Shown in pieces: positions 1 to 10,809 of a DNA stretch of 64,000 nucleotides; the first letter of the stretch is position 1; every line of letters begins with the position of its first letter. The notes under the pieces were generated by a model. That model had not been told where the DNA came from, searched no databases, and saw only the letters and a program-made list of their open reading frames with translations. The translations under genes and the position numbers were made by a program. This stretch comes from Varroa destructor (taxonomy: Eukaryota; Arthropoda; Arachnida; Mesostigmata; Varroidae): assembly GCF_002443255.2 (NCBI RefSeq), contig NW_019211458.1:21933643-21997642 (forward strand). The letters are read 5' to 3'.

Positions 1-214
1 TCGATCGTTTGTTTTAATATACGCCCTTGCGCTCATTCCCTTAAAAATATTCATGTTTTTTTTTTTAATTTGATCCCGCAAGTGTAGTAGTTTTATATAC
101 GTCGATACTGAGGCCTAAATGAACGATCTCTATTTGGAATAAGAGGTTCAGTCGTCTAAGGAGCTGCATATCATAAATACGCGTGTATAAACTGATGAAA
201 TCTTTTATACTCAC

Positions 215-318
215 TGAATGCTATGCTCTATCACCTGCTGGCGGACAATATCTTTCAAAGCCTCGCATTCTTTCGCAGTCAGTGAATCTGCTTTTGCTAT
301 CAGCGGAATAATGTTTAC
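215..318 (-). CDS. Septin exon with G4 AKAD motif
   Basis: The acceptor is CCTTAG|GTAAAC and the donor is ATTCA|GTGAGTA, ending in phase 2. It encodes [20 protein letters not shown] and continues to EHSI. AKAD is the guanine-specificity G4 motif. [10 protein letters not shown] with an EC pair two residues after the K is seen more often in SEPT7 proteins, so this exon alone does not settle the subgroup. Bases 1-214 are the following intron. Confidence 0.93.
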
Positions 319-2063
319 CTAAGGAAAGTAAAGATAAACGACAATAATTTATTATTGTTATCGAAGTTGTCGCTACTATGGAAAGCGCTAACGCTTTTAA
401 GGCTAAATTATCGGGTTTTATGAGTAATCAAGTTTTCAAAAGTTCATGTTGAGAAAATTTGCTCTTGCAAGCTTATTCATGCATTCTTCAAGCACGTACA
501 TACATGTTTTGCGATTGTAACAATTATTCCCTTATTTCTTCTCAGGATTACCTTGTTGCTACTCTTATGGAGGTTAGAAACGGCACAGAAGTTTAAATAA
601 CCCTTGACACCTGTTTTTTTTTGACGACCCCTGACATTTTTTAACGAAATTGTCAATTAAAGTATACAGCATATCGTGAGCCCTCAAGTTTGTAGAGTAC
701 TAACCGAATATACAGATATTATTGTTAAGAACGCGCAAATAATTTCTGCCTTACAAAAGCAACTGACATAGATGAGAGAGAAATGTTCGTATTGATTGTT
801 GGAAATCGCGCCTTGTCCTTAAAGTTCTTTATCATCATACCTTATGCTGCAGAGCTTTCATAAACTCAATGTCAAGAGGTTTGAGGCCGCGGCCGAGGGA
901 TGATACAAAATATAGGACGCAATGTACTCGGTTGTCGATGATGTTCTTTCGGTGAATTCCGCTCTCCTTGCACAGGTAGCTAATCAAAACAACGAAAGCA
1001 TCGCCAGCAACAAAATTTATACTGCTATGAATCGCTATACATTTTAAACTGATACCGCTGTTACATAACTCATTAGTAAAATTAGGCCGTTGGGTAAAAG
1101 TTGTGATTATTAAATCAAAGTTTTGAAGCTTCCACAATATGGTATTATGCCTTGATCTTGCACGATATTACATAAGAATCAATATTTTTAGTTTTTCTTC
1201 ACTAGTAAAGTGCCGTAATTGCAATAAAGACCCATTGTTTCATATTTGCTGTTCTTCATATCATGTGTACAGTTATAGTATGTTAAGTTGTCATTCACTC
1301 AAAGTTGTCATTCAAATAACGCAAACGTGAGCATATAGATAAACACATATAATCATAAGCTTTTTCTCAGTTCTCACCTGTTGTACTGCTCGTCGATGTA
1401 TCGCATGATGGGCTCGAACGAATGATCATTATTTAGGCGGTCTCCAAAGCCAGGCGTGTCGATAACAGTCAGCCGAACTTTCACTCCATGTTCATCGATT
1501 TCCACCGTATTTGCTTCCACTTTGACTGTATTGCCATGACCCATGTCGACAGCATCAGGGATACGTCTATAATAGAGATTAAAATTATAATAGTAGAGGT
1601 TTGACTGAGGTGTTTTTAGTTCCGGAAATGTGGCACAACAAGACATGTTAAGATACGGTAAGTTATCGACTATTTTATTGTTATAGGAAGTATTAAAAAA
1701 AAGGGGATATACAAGCATGAAAGGGCTTGGAAGGGCATTTACAAATAAAAATCTTGTAGTGCTTTTTGACATTGAGTCCTACTTGTGTTGAATTTTACTA
1801 GCAGTCTCAGACAGGTTCGTGTACCTATAGTATTCCTATTTGAGTCGAATATGGAACTTGTAATAATAACAAGATAGACATTGTATTTTGTTTTACCTGC
1901 CATCGTAGAGATCTGTCATGAAAAGCGAGTTAATCAGCGTGCTCTTCCCAAGGCCTGACTCTCCAACAACCATCAAATTAAAATCAAACCCTTTCTTTGC
2001 TGCTTTACGATGTAGCTGCGAGGGCAAATGCTTCGCGAAGCCGATCTCTTGTTGAATCGTCAT
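215..2063 (-). CDS. Septin, SEPT2/4/5-type GTP-binding cytoskeletal protein (partial, 4 exons)
   Basis: Septins are GTP-binding proteins that assemble into hetero-oligomeric filaments at the cleavage furrow, cell cortex and membranes. Exons in transcript order are 1897-2063, 1378-1566, 841-979 and 215-318 (167, 189, 139 and 104 nt). Each junction is GT-AG and the phases match, giving 199 codons plus two bases without a stop. Visible in order are a polybasic region before the G domain (HRKAAKKGF), P-loop G1 (GESGLGKST), G3 (DTPGFGD), the septin signature [24 protein letters not shown], and G4 (AKAD). IDNRVHC together with [21 protein letters not shown] points to the SEPT2/4/5 group rather than SEPT7 or SEPT6. 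The gene runs off the window at position 1, so the rest of the G domain, the septin unique element and any coiled coil are not seen. The upstream 5' exon was not identified. Family assignment is firm; the paralogue is uncertain. Confidence 0.95.
841..979 (-). CDS. Septin exon with [12 protein letters not shown] signature
   Basis: The acceptor is GATTAG|C and the donor is CATAAG|GTATGA; the first base completes the split serine codon. The encoded segment, 46 residues plus the split codon, includes [24 protein letters not shown] and [13 protein letters not shown], all diagnostic of the septin G domain and its dimer interface. The usual ISPFGHGLKPLD appears here as [12 protein letters not shown], a modest divergence from vertebrate SEPT2. 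Confidence 0.95.
1378..1566 (-). CDS. Septin exon with G3 switch motif
   Basis: The acceptor is TTATAG|A and the donor is AACAG|GTGAGAA. The first base completes the AGA arginine codon begun in the previous exon. The exon carries the [20 protein letters not shown] block with the G3 DTPGFGD motif, and then YIDEQYN, which corresponds to the conserved YIDEQFERY of animal septins. The annotated frame continues past the acceptor into intron, so residues upstream of RIPDAVD are not coding. Confidence 0.95.
1897..2063 (-). CDS. Septin exon with P-loop (most N-terminal exon seen)
   Basis: The exon starts at an ATG (2061-2063) directly preceded by CAG on the minus strand, so it may be either the initiator in an unspliced leader or the first base after a splice acceptor. 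An in-frame TGA lies seven codons before the ATG, so no coding continues upstream without splicing. It encodes 55 residues, including HRKAAKKGF and [15 protein letters not shown], then ends AG|GTAAAAC in phase 2. Starting here would give only about 25 residues before the G domain, which is short but possible for this family. Confidence 0.93.
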
Positions 2064-2066
2064 CTG

Positions 2067-5000
2067 TTGAGCAATAATCGATCATAGGTATTTGTTAACA
2101 GTTACGTATTCCAATAATATTTTGCTGAACGGAACAGAGGCACAAATAGACCCGCTATTTTTATAGCTAGCAGAAACCTAAAAGCTTAATATACTTATTT
2201 AGACTGAAATCGTTTGATTTTAAGAATCAGTTAGTCAATGCGATATTCGCGCGTGGCTCTGTTTTAGTATGCATAGGTGAATACTTCAATATTTCTTTGA
2301 CCGTGTATAGTGTTGGTTTGTGTGACCCGACTTGTTCTCTTGGTTTCGAGCTTGCTGTTCCCCAACTTTCCTTTTCATATCGGGTGTTGGCCCTTCTACG
2401 AAGCGGCCTACCACTACTCATGGCTTGTATCGTATCAACTCCGAGGTTATATTGATTCGTTTGACCCACGATTTCGCGTCATTGCTCCACCAAGGAACAA
2501 CAGCCACCGCCACAGCGTTGCTTGGTCGAATGCACAAACGTTAGCAAACGTACATACTATCGACACTAGAGCTAGTGGAGCACAAAAAGGCGAGTATTCC
2601 CACGATGGGCAGTGGTAATTGTTGATGGCTGGCACCAAAGATCAGCCACAAGGCAATAACGATTTTATCAAGCGTTTCATCTTTGGTACAACTTCTTTTT
2701 TCCTAGTCTTCTTCTATCTCTAGACCGCCCATTTACAGTTCAAATTCAGAGACGAGGTTTCGCAAATATCGTTTTCCATGTTTTAACCATGCGTCCGCCG
2801 ATGAAGCTGCTGCTACAAGTGCTCTGAGTTCTACGAGACTAGTGAATAATGGTAGACCTGGGTGAATGAGATGACTCAAACAAGCGGGCGAACGTCTAGC
2901 AAATTGGGATAGAATCAACATGCTCCGATCATTTGTAGTCATAGAAGCGTTGAAATTAGCTTGGCACGAAAGCTTGAACAGTTTGTCTTAGAATATAGCA
3001 GACGAAACACAGAAAGTCAGGCGATATTGTTTGATGCGCCATGGTGTTGTTTTACGCCTTTAAAAAGGCATGAAATTTACGAAATACGTTTTTTTGTTTC
3101 TACGTTGAGCAAATTACTTTTGGCTTAATTGGGATGCCGTTAAAATCTGCGCTCAGCAAGAGTCCTAGAAGATTTCGTTCATCATTGCTGCTTCAATTTC
3201 GTGTAATGCAATCTGAAAAAACCGGGCTTACATACGCGAGCGATTTCTTGAGTAACCTTAGTTTTAAATGCTATGAAATAGCATTTTTCTGCAGGTATAG
3301 AACATATTCTAAACGAGATGAGCCACCGTCGGGTCTGTGTTTATAATCCTCACGAATGAGTTATTTACTAAATAGTTATTGATTAGATTGATCTTGAGTG
3401 GCGGCTATTGCTCCACAAATGTGTTTTAGAACCTCTTTATAACAAGGGGTGGTATTAGCCGTTCTGGTCATGTATATATATATATTAGTATTCAAATTTT
3501 TATGTAATACACCTACGATTACTGCCAAATCTTAATTTCAACAAGCAGCAATATTTTTTTCGTAAGTAAGGGTTCTTGAAAAGATGTTCATTGACGTCCA
3601 GTTACTTTGGATTTATCTATACGGTATATACAGCTCTTCAAATAGCATCTCAAGAAAGTGGGCACTATTTTTTTTACTTTTACATTACAAACACAAGAAA
3701 AAACAAAACACATATCTCAAGTAACAGGAATTGTCATTTGACAAATATTATTCAGGGTCGATATCAATTGGGTAACAATGGGACACAAAATATATCTAAG
3801 ATCTTGGAACTAAAGCAGTGCGTTGTGACACACTATTTGATCACACGTGTCTATACCACATTGCCAATAACATCAAATAGCTATTTCTGGTCACGAGGTC
3901 TAAAACCAACATATTCACATAGACTGTCTATAAAGGAAACAAAATTCAAATAGGATTTGGCCAAAGCTATCCAGACAGGCAGAATTGTTATAAAGTATAA
4001 GAAAAATATAATTTACATTATTAACAAATTGACAAGTGCAAGACCGTATATCTTGTATCGTCTCTTTTTATAATGCTATATGTATTGCGTTGCGATATCG
4101 AAACTCCTTTTATTGAATTGAGCTGTTAATCCGGAGCTTGATTATTTACTGATTTTTTTGTCTAGCCAGCGGTAACACTATTTACGTGGTAACTACTTAA
4201 CATCGACGGTGTAAGAGATTGCCGAAAGAGGTGCTCCAACCGTTTGAGGTTATAGCACATTTCTATTGAAAAGTTGACCTTAAGATGAAGACTGAGAGCG
4301 TTCTAATCTTTATCTATATATAGTGACCAGGTTTGTATCAGAGCTCTGCAATGGCATTACCAGAAACGGGGAAATAATAATACATTTTCGGAGATTTATC
4401 CACACATTCCACAATCAAAATTTATCCCAGAAGGCTCTCTCTCAATCGATGATTCACTTACCAGGCGACGCGATACGCGATGATGGAACATCAGTGTGTA
4501 TTTTTAGGTAGCCTTCTTAGTGTTTCAACACGGAAAAGTAGGCGTTAACGGTTTTTTGTTTTGCTGGTATATGTTCATATAGGATTTTTCTAAGTCTATA
4601 AGACAAAAGCTTCAATGTAAGTTAAATACATAATTACGTCCGCAGAATGTTTTTATTTTTGAGTGAGAGCGCTTTGATGTTTACGAATATGTGGTTATAA
4701 TTATGACACTGGTTGGACGACTTTTGCAAACCCATGGAAAGGTCCCAACCAGGACATGTCTCATCTTCCACTGAACTGTTTCAGGCATGACAAACTGAAG
4801 ATCTTGACAAGTGTGCGGGTTGCTGTATAGCTGAATGTAAATGTATAAGTATAGACGTTACTAACCCTGAAGCTCGAGTGGCGACTCTGTCCTTCCATCT
4901 CATAGAAGACATTAGGTTGGTACTTTGAATATGCCACGTAGACATTATATGGCTGCCTGACCAAAGAACAATGGGAAGTCACATTATGAACAAATTCAGT

Positions 5001-6330
5001 TAAATTTCTACAAAAACATTTTTATTTTCTTTTATAGTTACTGAACCTACAACCGCATGGACGCTTCTCTATTCATGGGATTCAGATACGGGTACTAATT
5101 AATTTTTGCATTACATCGTAAATTGTTTAACTGTCGAATGATAAAGTGCTGTGAAGCACCAAATGAAAATCATACTTCGTTAAAAACCATAAACAAAAAT
5201 TTGAAACGATAAAAAATTATTAATTCATATTGAGTATAGTTTTCGGATACATAAAATGAGGCAAAACATGAAGACCGTACATAAGACTTTTAATACTGGT
5301 GCAGTCACCGGTTGGATCTTAAAGGTGTCTAGCTATACCATCGGTTAAGGCAACTTCACTTCTTAAAAGCATGGTCTCATTTTGGCTTTAAAGCTGAGTG
5401 GCAACGTTAATAATTTGCAAGAGGAAAATCAGATCTTTTTATTTTTATTTGATTTATATGAATTCTGCAATTTAATTAGGACGCTGCTAACACTGACTTG
5501 TTTTTTAGAGCAAAACAGCTGAAGCGGACCAAAAGACGGAACAGTAGTTCGCCTTAAGCGTCGATGAAAATTATTCCGGAAACAATACAATTATGAACGA
5601 AACTCCATCTGTGACAGGTTTTTTTTAGTGATGTACATTATCATCGAAATTGGTGCTGGTGAATGACAAATACGTATGTGTTTTAGTATTATGATCTTGA
5701 TTACATCAATAATGTAGTAGCTATTCATATTTCACCTTTGATGTAACACAATGTTACCCTTGATTATAAATAATGAGGTATGTGTATTGGATTATAAATT
5801 TCATGCCCCAATGAAAAATCTATTGACCAAAATGTCTATTTCCCTCAAAGTTGCGGACAGTTTCTTTTAAAGTTCAACTTAGCGTTAAAGCGAAATCGCT
5901 CAGCAACACTTCGCTGCTTCTGCATTTGATCAAGCTAGTTGCAGTACTAGAGCTATCTTGCATTGTAGCTAATAGTCGTTTTTAATACCATAATTAAGTT
6001 ACACATGTAATCATCTTCTCCCTTTGTTGCTTCAATACCTAGCATGTATTTGTGTCAGCTATCGTAGTCGACACCATCCTTAAGCGTTGCAATAGCTGCG
6101 ATCCGGTTATTGCACATAGGCGAACAAACACATGCGGAATAAATTCGCAGTGACTAATGTTAGCAGCAGAAACGAGACAACGCTAGGTCAATAGATAAAC
6201 ACGAACCACTGCAGAACACCTCCTATTAGTGGTGGCAGTGGCTGGTTGCGTTAACTCCAATGCGGTTCCTTTTAACCGTGGCGGAGAGTGGAACGAGCGG
6301 AGCCTTTCCGGATGGAAAGATGCTGACAAC
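2067..6330. other. AT-rich non-coding stretch upstream of the septin
   Basis: Apart from the weak ORF at 2733-2942 this holds no supported gene. It should contain the septin 5' exon and promoter, but I could not pick them out. Overlapping ORFs on both strands at 2227-2638 have no domain or splice support. A short TA run lies near 3473-3486. The 125-codon plus-strand ORF at 3576-3953 is low in complexity and unlike any family I recognise. Confidence 0.6.
2733..2942 (-). CDS. Possible small ORF or exon upstream of the septin, unknown
   Basis: This is an ATG-initiated frame of 69 codons on the septin strand, about 0.7 kb 5' of the first recognised septin exon. Its composition is more protein-like than its surroundings, with a helix-favouring middle (SLVELRALVAAASSADAWL) and a basic C-terminal part. 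No donor or acceptor decides whether it is an exon, an upstream gene or chance. ORFs of this length are expected by chance at this AT content. Confidence 0.13.
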   Translation of the reverse strand: MTTNDRSMLILSQFARRSPACLSHLIHPGLPLFTSLVELRALVAAASSADAWLKHGKRYLRNLVSEFEL

Positions 6331-6362
6331 TCATTCTAGCCGCAGTCCGTCAGTCGGTTAGG
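6318..6362 (+). repeat. GC-rich repeat module, copy 1
   Basis: Shares the 15-mer cgtcagtcggttagg with 7907-7921. The similarity extends left through ttctag and agatgctg, with an 8-base insertion here. The two copies lie in GC-richer patches 1.5 kb apart. Confidence 0.5.
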
Positions 6363-6415
6363 TTAAAACGATAGCTATGCTATAACACAGCAACGATAAA
6401 CCACTGCTATTTCAG

Positions 6416-6606
6416 TTCTTCCTCGAATATCGCTTTACTCCTCCGCTGCCGATCAGTAGAAGACCGAGAAAGATGCACAGAGGCGAGCAGGGCTAAAACG
6501 GCCTCTATTCGGGGCTGCGGATCTTCTATTAGCGGCAAGCGCAAAAACATCGAAATCGACGGCAGCAGCATCGCGCAACTGAACCCCATGGGCAACGACA
6601 TTTTAA
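6416..6606 (+). CDS. Candidate internal exon, unknown protein
   Basis: A pyrimidine-leaning acceptor (gctatttcag) precedes a 191-bp GC-rich stretch that is open for 63 codons and ends at a good donor (ttttaa|gtaagc). The predicted peptide ends with a natural-looking segment, KRKNIEIDGSSIAQLNPMGN. The complementary strand also has a 64-codon ORF, so the strand is uncertain. I recognise no family and found no neighbouring exon that extends it. It could be a real exon of an unknown gene, a CpG-rich leader or chance. Confidence 0.27.
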
Positions 6607-6930
6607 GTAAGCAAGCACATATCTATTCAGTTGGTACTGAATAGAGTTGAGTCTCGTTTAAGTTGAGGGCGTTTGAGTCACGATCGTCTTGTTAAGGTTA
6701 CTTTTATTACGAATATGCTTTTTTGCCTATATGCATATGTGATACAGCTTGCATATGACTTGTGTTATCTTTTCGAGTATACGCATTCTGAACTGAGCAC
6801 TCCCCAACTTAAATTTTTAAACTTTTTCTACGTTTGTAAATGTGCTTATAATTGTTAATTGGTGTGTCATATGAAATCGCTTCGGATGCAGAAATCATGG
6901 CTTTTATTATATATCCGTACTAAATTTGGA

Positions 6931-7035
6931 AACACGTGGTGGTCTGAGTTCGAAACCGGGCGTAGACCACTTCGTTTCGAAAGCGTCAGCCGTCTGAAGC
7001 GGTGCTTAATGCCACTGCCATACCCAAAAGCTGAA
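6931..7035 (+). mobile_element. Degenerate SINE-like copy (head-truncated)
   Basis: The sequence cgtggtggtctgagttcgaa aligns with the B-box region of the fuller copy at 60147-60305, and its ttcgaaacc is closer to a canonical B box. The downstream gtcagccgtctgaagc aligns with gccagccgtctgatgg in that copy. The A-box half is missing or unrecognisable. Confidence 0.55.
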
Positions 7036-7039
7036 ACAT

Positions 7040-8228
7040 TATTATATATTCGTAACAATTAGTATATCATATCATTAGCCCCATGTGCGCGTCTTTCATC
7101 CAACTATTCTTACTTAATTTATTCGCAAACCAACTGCCAGCACAATTCTTTGGGGTAAGTATATTGTAGTCAAAAAGATTTAATGAATTTGTACTTCGCA
7201 TTATAATACGCAATTGTTCGCAAACGGTTCAACAACAGCAAACAACACTAGTCACGTGACAAGCGACGTTTAAAAAAAACGATGAGAATTTTCTCAAAAG
7301 TATTATCTAGCAAATATACGTAACAAGATAATCCTACCAAGCAAACTTTTTTCTAAGAAACCTTACAAAGTTCTGTTGTTACTGTGTTGTACTTCGACCC
7401 CGCTTCACTCCTCCGGCAGTTATCCAGTAGCGATTGAAAATCTGGCGCATATTTTAAGCCAAAGGTTGCTCTGCATACAAAACCGAAATAAAAAAATTTA
7501 AATCCCCTTTTTACCTACAAAGCCTACCGTTAGAGTTCCGTTGGCACCTTCCACTTTGATGACACAAACATTCACACCGAATAATGGTCAATAGCCGCTA
7601 GGCTTTCGCTTTCTTCGTCGTTAACAGCCACGAATACACTCACATACAGGTATCCACAGCGTAGTGTTTCGTTCGTTCAAATGCTAACGAAGATCGTGGA
7701 CAGATTTCGTAAAACTGAAACTATCTTTCCTTTTTATTTTAGCTCAATTCACTCGTCTTATCAACGACAAGAGTCAATGCTACTCCGTGTCAGAGCACAA
7801 GTAGGCAATCCAGCCGGTGGATCTACAACTGTTGCTTTGGCTACCGCTGTTCAACCTTCAGATATCTGTCTGCTTCTCCCCGATAGATGCTGTTCTAGCT
7901 GCCGTTCGTCAGTCGGTTAGGCCGCCGTCGTAGCGGCTGTGGCGCTAGAAGAAGCAGCAGGCAGTTACAGTGACAAGCAAGCACCGGACTACATCAACCC
8001 TGATACAGTCACCAACCGTGGCGCTAGAGGCGACACGGTGCAATTTTTGAATTTGCGCGCCCATTCTCCTTCTACGCCGTACCCTCTCTAACTTTCCCCC
8101 TCTCCTTAGCTTCCGTCATCGTGTTGAACGATGCTCACCGCCTACAATATTGTAAAATAACGGTTACTTTTTTTCGCAAATTTTTTTCTTTACTTAATGC
8201 CATGATGTTTGGAACAATTTTTGGGGTT
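7040..8228. other. Non-coding, includes a GC-richer patch
   Basis: Apart from the repeat module at 7884-7921 I see nothing that supports a gene. The patch at about 7740-8110 is richer in GC and CpG than its surroundings and could be a promoter or leader, but no initiation motif or donor confirms it. Confidence 0.5.
7884..7921 (+). repeat. GC-rich repeat module, copy 2
   Basis: Partner of the module at 6318-6362. It has the same orientation, about 25 of 29 bases match over the right part, and it lacks the 8-base insertion. Confidence 0.5.
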
Positions 8229-8313
8229 AAGGGTAGGCAGGCTGTCTGCAGGTGCCTGTATAATCTGTCTGATGGAATGCCGAATGGCGATACCGGACGT
8301 AAAATTCGTAACA
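8229..8313 (+). mobile_element. Degenerate SINE-like copy (tail module)
   Basis: Carries gtctgatggaatgc, identical to 60268-60281. Its end, gaatggcgataccggacgta, aligns closely with gaacggcgatgccaaacgta in the copy at 23668-23764. The head with Pol III boxes is absent. The 123-codon minus-strand ORF at 8135-8506 runs antisense through this repeat and is not a gene. Confidence 0.6.
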
Positions 8314-8542
8314 TGGAGATAGATATCTGTATATGATCTAGTAAATCATGATACATGGTGTGTATGGAATCGATATTAAATATTGGGTAAATGTAATTTT
8401 TTGGAAGCAAAGTAGACGTCCCAATGTATTTTGCTTCGGTCGTACTATATTTGGTATTAATAATTTCTTTGTGTTTCGATTTTGAGCATACGAAGCTATA
8501 CCTCACAGCAAATCCTGTACATTTTAGTGATTACATTGGAGG

Positions 8543-8568
8543 AATATACATATATATATATACACACA
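8543..8568. repeat. Imperfect (TA)n/(CA)n microsatellite
   Basis: A short alternating tract, atacatatatatatatac followed by acacac. Confidence 0.8.
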
Positions 8569-9137
8569 TTAGTGATAGCAGTTCCGTGCGCAAGTCTTGT
8601 CTTGCGCGAAGTAATGTAAGTGTTGTGATATGTATCTACAGTATGATAAGCTAGTAAAAAAAAAACTTCATTCATTGTGCTGTATAGTCAATGAGAGAGA
8701 AGCAACAGTATCAGCATGTTACTGTACTGTGCGTGCAGTGGCTCTTCAAACATCGCATATATTAATTGGATACCAATTTGCAAGATGGTGGGACACTAGT
8801 TTCTCGTCAATCATATCTTGAAACTAAAACGGGAAATAGCATTAGAGGTGTAACAACTAGTTATTAAGACGAAAGTCAGGTGGATGTAGCTGACTAACAA
8901 AGCAGCCCAGAGGAACCCTAGGCGTCCACTACGAATTGTGCGAGCAATTGGTGAGAACATCTTAGGACTGCTGCAATCCGTGCTGAAACAACTATTACAG
9001 CAGTGTGAAGGGTAGCAGTTCAAAAAATGATCATACTATTGACGGTCGAGGCCTTAGATACGAATTAAACCTGACTATTTCCTGTTGATTTTAAGGCAGC
9101 CAACGACACTTTGACTCGAAACGTGTTGCGAGAGAAT

Positions 9138-10809
9138 CTACCCTTCTTTTTCTCCTTTCACGTCAGGCACCGAGCCTTTGTTGAGAACTGCTTCTACAAT
9201 GATAAGGGTGAAATCGTTAAGAAGATCGCGTAAAACGTTGTTAGAAGGGTGAAAACTTACCCAAAATTAGAAATTCCGAATGTCAAAGAGGAGGCGAAAG
9301 ATGAGATTTCCAGCCAAACCAGTCGCCAAGAACCTATCAGAAAGATTTTAACGCAGGCCTGCATAGGTTGGCCTAAATTATACACTGAAGACTCGCGAAA
9401 GTATGTAGAATTTCGTCTACTGAACCTTTGTTCTTTTATTCATGTTGATCTACGTAGGTCATAGCGAAAACTTTGTCATCGACGTTCTCGCGGCAGATGT
9501 ATACGTAAACAACGTTGACTTCCGGTTTGGGAATCCTTTAACCTGAAAGAGAAAGCTTATGTTCCCACTGCTACCATCCTTAAGCTGCAACTTATACTTT
9601 CTCCCGAAGAAATTTCCTTTTGCGACGTTTGAGTTTGGAAATTCTAAAGCAGCTTGCTGGGGAGGTGTTGCCTACACCTAATTCCATCGTTATGGAAATT
9701 ACATATAGAAACTAGCCTATATTTTGTAGTACCAACTTTTTGGTAATTACAACTGCCTACGGTTGAACAAACCATATCGTCTTGATAGAAAAGCCCTGAA
9801 AGACTAGATTCGTTGACGGTGTATAAGGCCATGGTGACCGATATTAAACAGCGAATATAAACCGCTGGCTAAGCAAGCGTAGCTTGTATTCACTGTAGCC
9901 GCAGACTTCAAAACAGCCTTTAATTTGCTGCCGAAAAGCGTCGTTCTGGTACTTCGTGCAAAAGGGCGATTCCGCTAAAAAATCCGAACATTCTAAAACC
10001 ATCCTTCAGGCAAACCAGATAACAATCGACGTGGCAGATCATAGATTTTGCGCAAGGAAATAACTCTACTTGCTTACAGTCTTTCGACTAAGTTGAAAAA
10101 GCTGTCAGCTAATCGAAGAATCCAGGGGCTTTGTATGCGTAATTCTGCATGTCCAGCAAGCTCTAGCTAGTTTTCATGTAATTTCGGCAAAGCTCGGCCT
10201 GTGAATCTGATGAAGATGGCATCGATAAGCTCAAAAAAATTGGAAAACTTTTCCAACACACAATCTTTATCGCGGGATTGCTCCTCGTTTATATGAACAC
10301 ATTGCCCTATCGTTCGTCGTGGGCTACCGCTTCCTTTCGACAGTAGAAGTTTCTTGTCACACAGGAACTCAATCCGAAACGATATCGACCGTAAAAAATC
10401 TTATCTTCAGATAGTCTCCTCTAACTATTTAATAGCTTTAACTATAGTCCCAGTAGCTGTCTACTATGTGAGTATCATATGGGAGCATATCCTTCTTGCA
10501 AACTTACAGCAGCTAAATCGGCTCACATTTACCTATCTTAAGCGTCTTCTCGAACTTTACCGCTTGGCTCAACATCGGCTACCCTACCTCCTCTTTAAAA
10601 TGCCCCTGTTAACTAAGGGCCTAAAATGACGCTTCGACCTATCGTATGTTTCTTACTTTAGCAAATGTCTCGCGATCTGGAAAGCCATATTCGTGGAAAT
10701 AGACGCGTAAAATTATGGGGCTATCTTAAACCATGAATGGATAGCACTGAACTGCTCCGATCGGCGTGCCGCAGCTAGGACACGGCGCATAGGTTCCGCT
10801 GAAATCTAT
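9138..10809 (-). pseudogene. Decayed minus-strand coding block, cysteine-bearing, unknown parent
   Basis: Minus-strand frames tile this interval with changes of frame and stops between them: about 10621-10809, 10167-10400, 9920-10087, 9844-10002, 9644-9832, 9459-9659 and about 9138-9236. Striking pieces are YAPCPSCGTPIGAVQC (a possible zinc-ribbon or RING-like Cys pair), YFHEYGFPDRETFAKVR, a run with six Cys (CKQVELFPCAKSMICHVDC continuing LVC), and KGCFEVCGYSEYK. Several frames overlap by 10-80 bases at their ends, as expected for indels in a once continuous sequence. No family is recognised, and complementary frames are also partly open, so chance is not excluded. If real it is a dead gene copy. 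The absence of clear introns would suit a retrocopy, though no poly-A tract or target-site duplication is evident. No repair of the frame is attempted. Confidence 0.4.

Noticed and set aside
3576..3953. 125-codon plus-strand ORF
   Set aside because: AT-driven composition (Ile, Tyr, Asn, Thr), and its first codon is TTG rather than ATG. Matches chance expectation.
8135..8506. 123-codon minus-strand ORF
   Set aside because: Runs antisense through a degenerate SINE-like copy, so it is not a gene.
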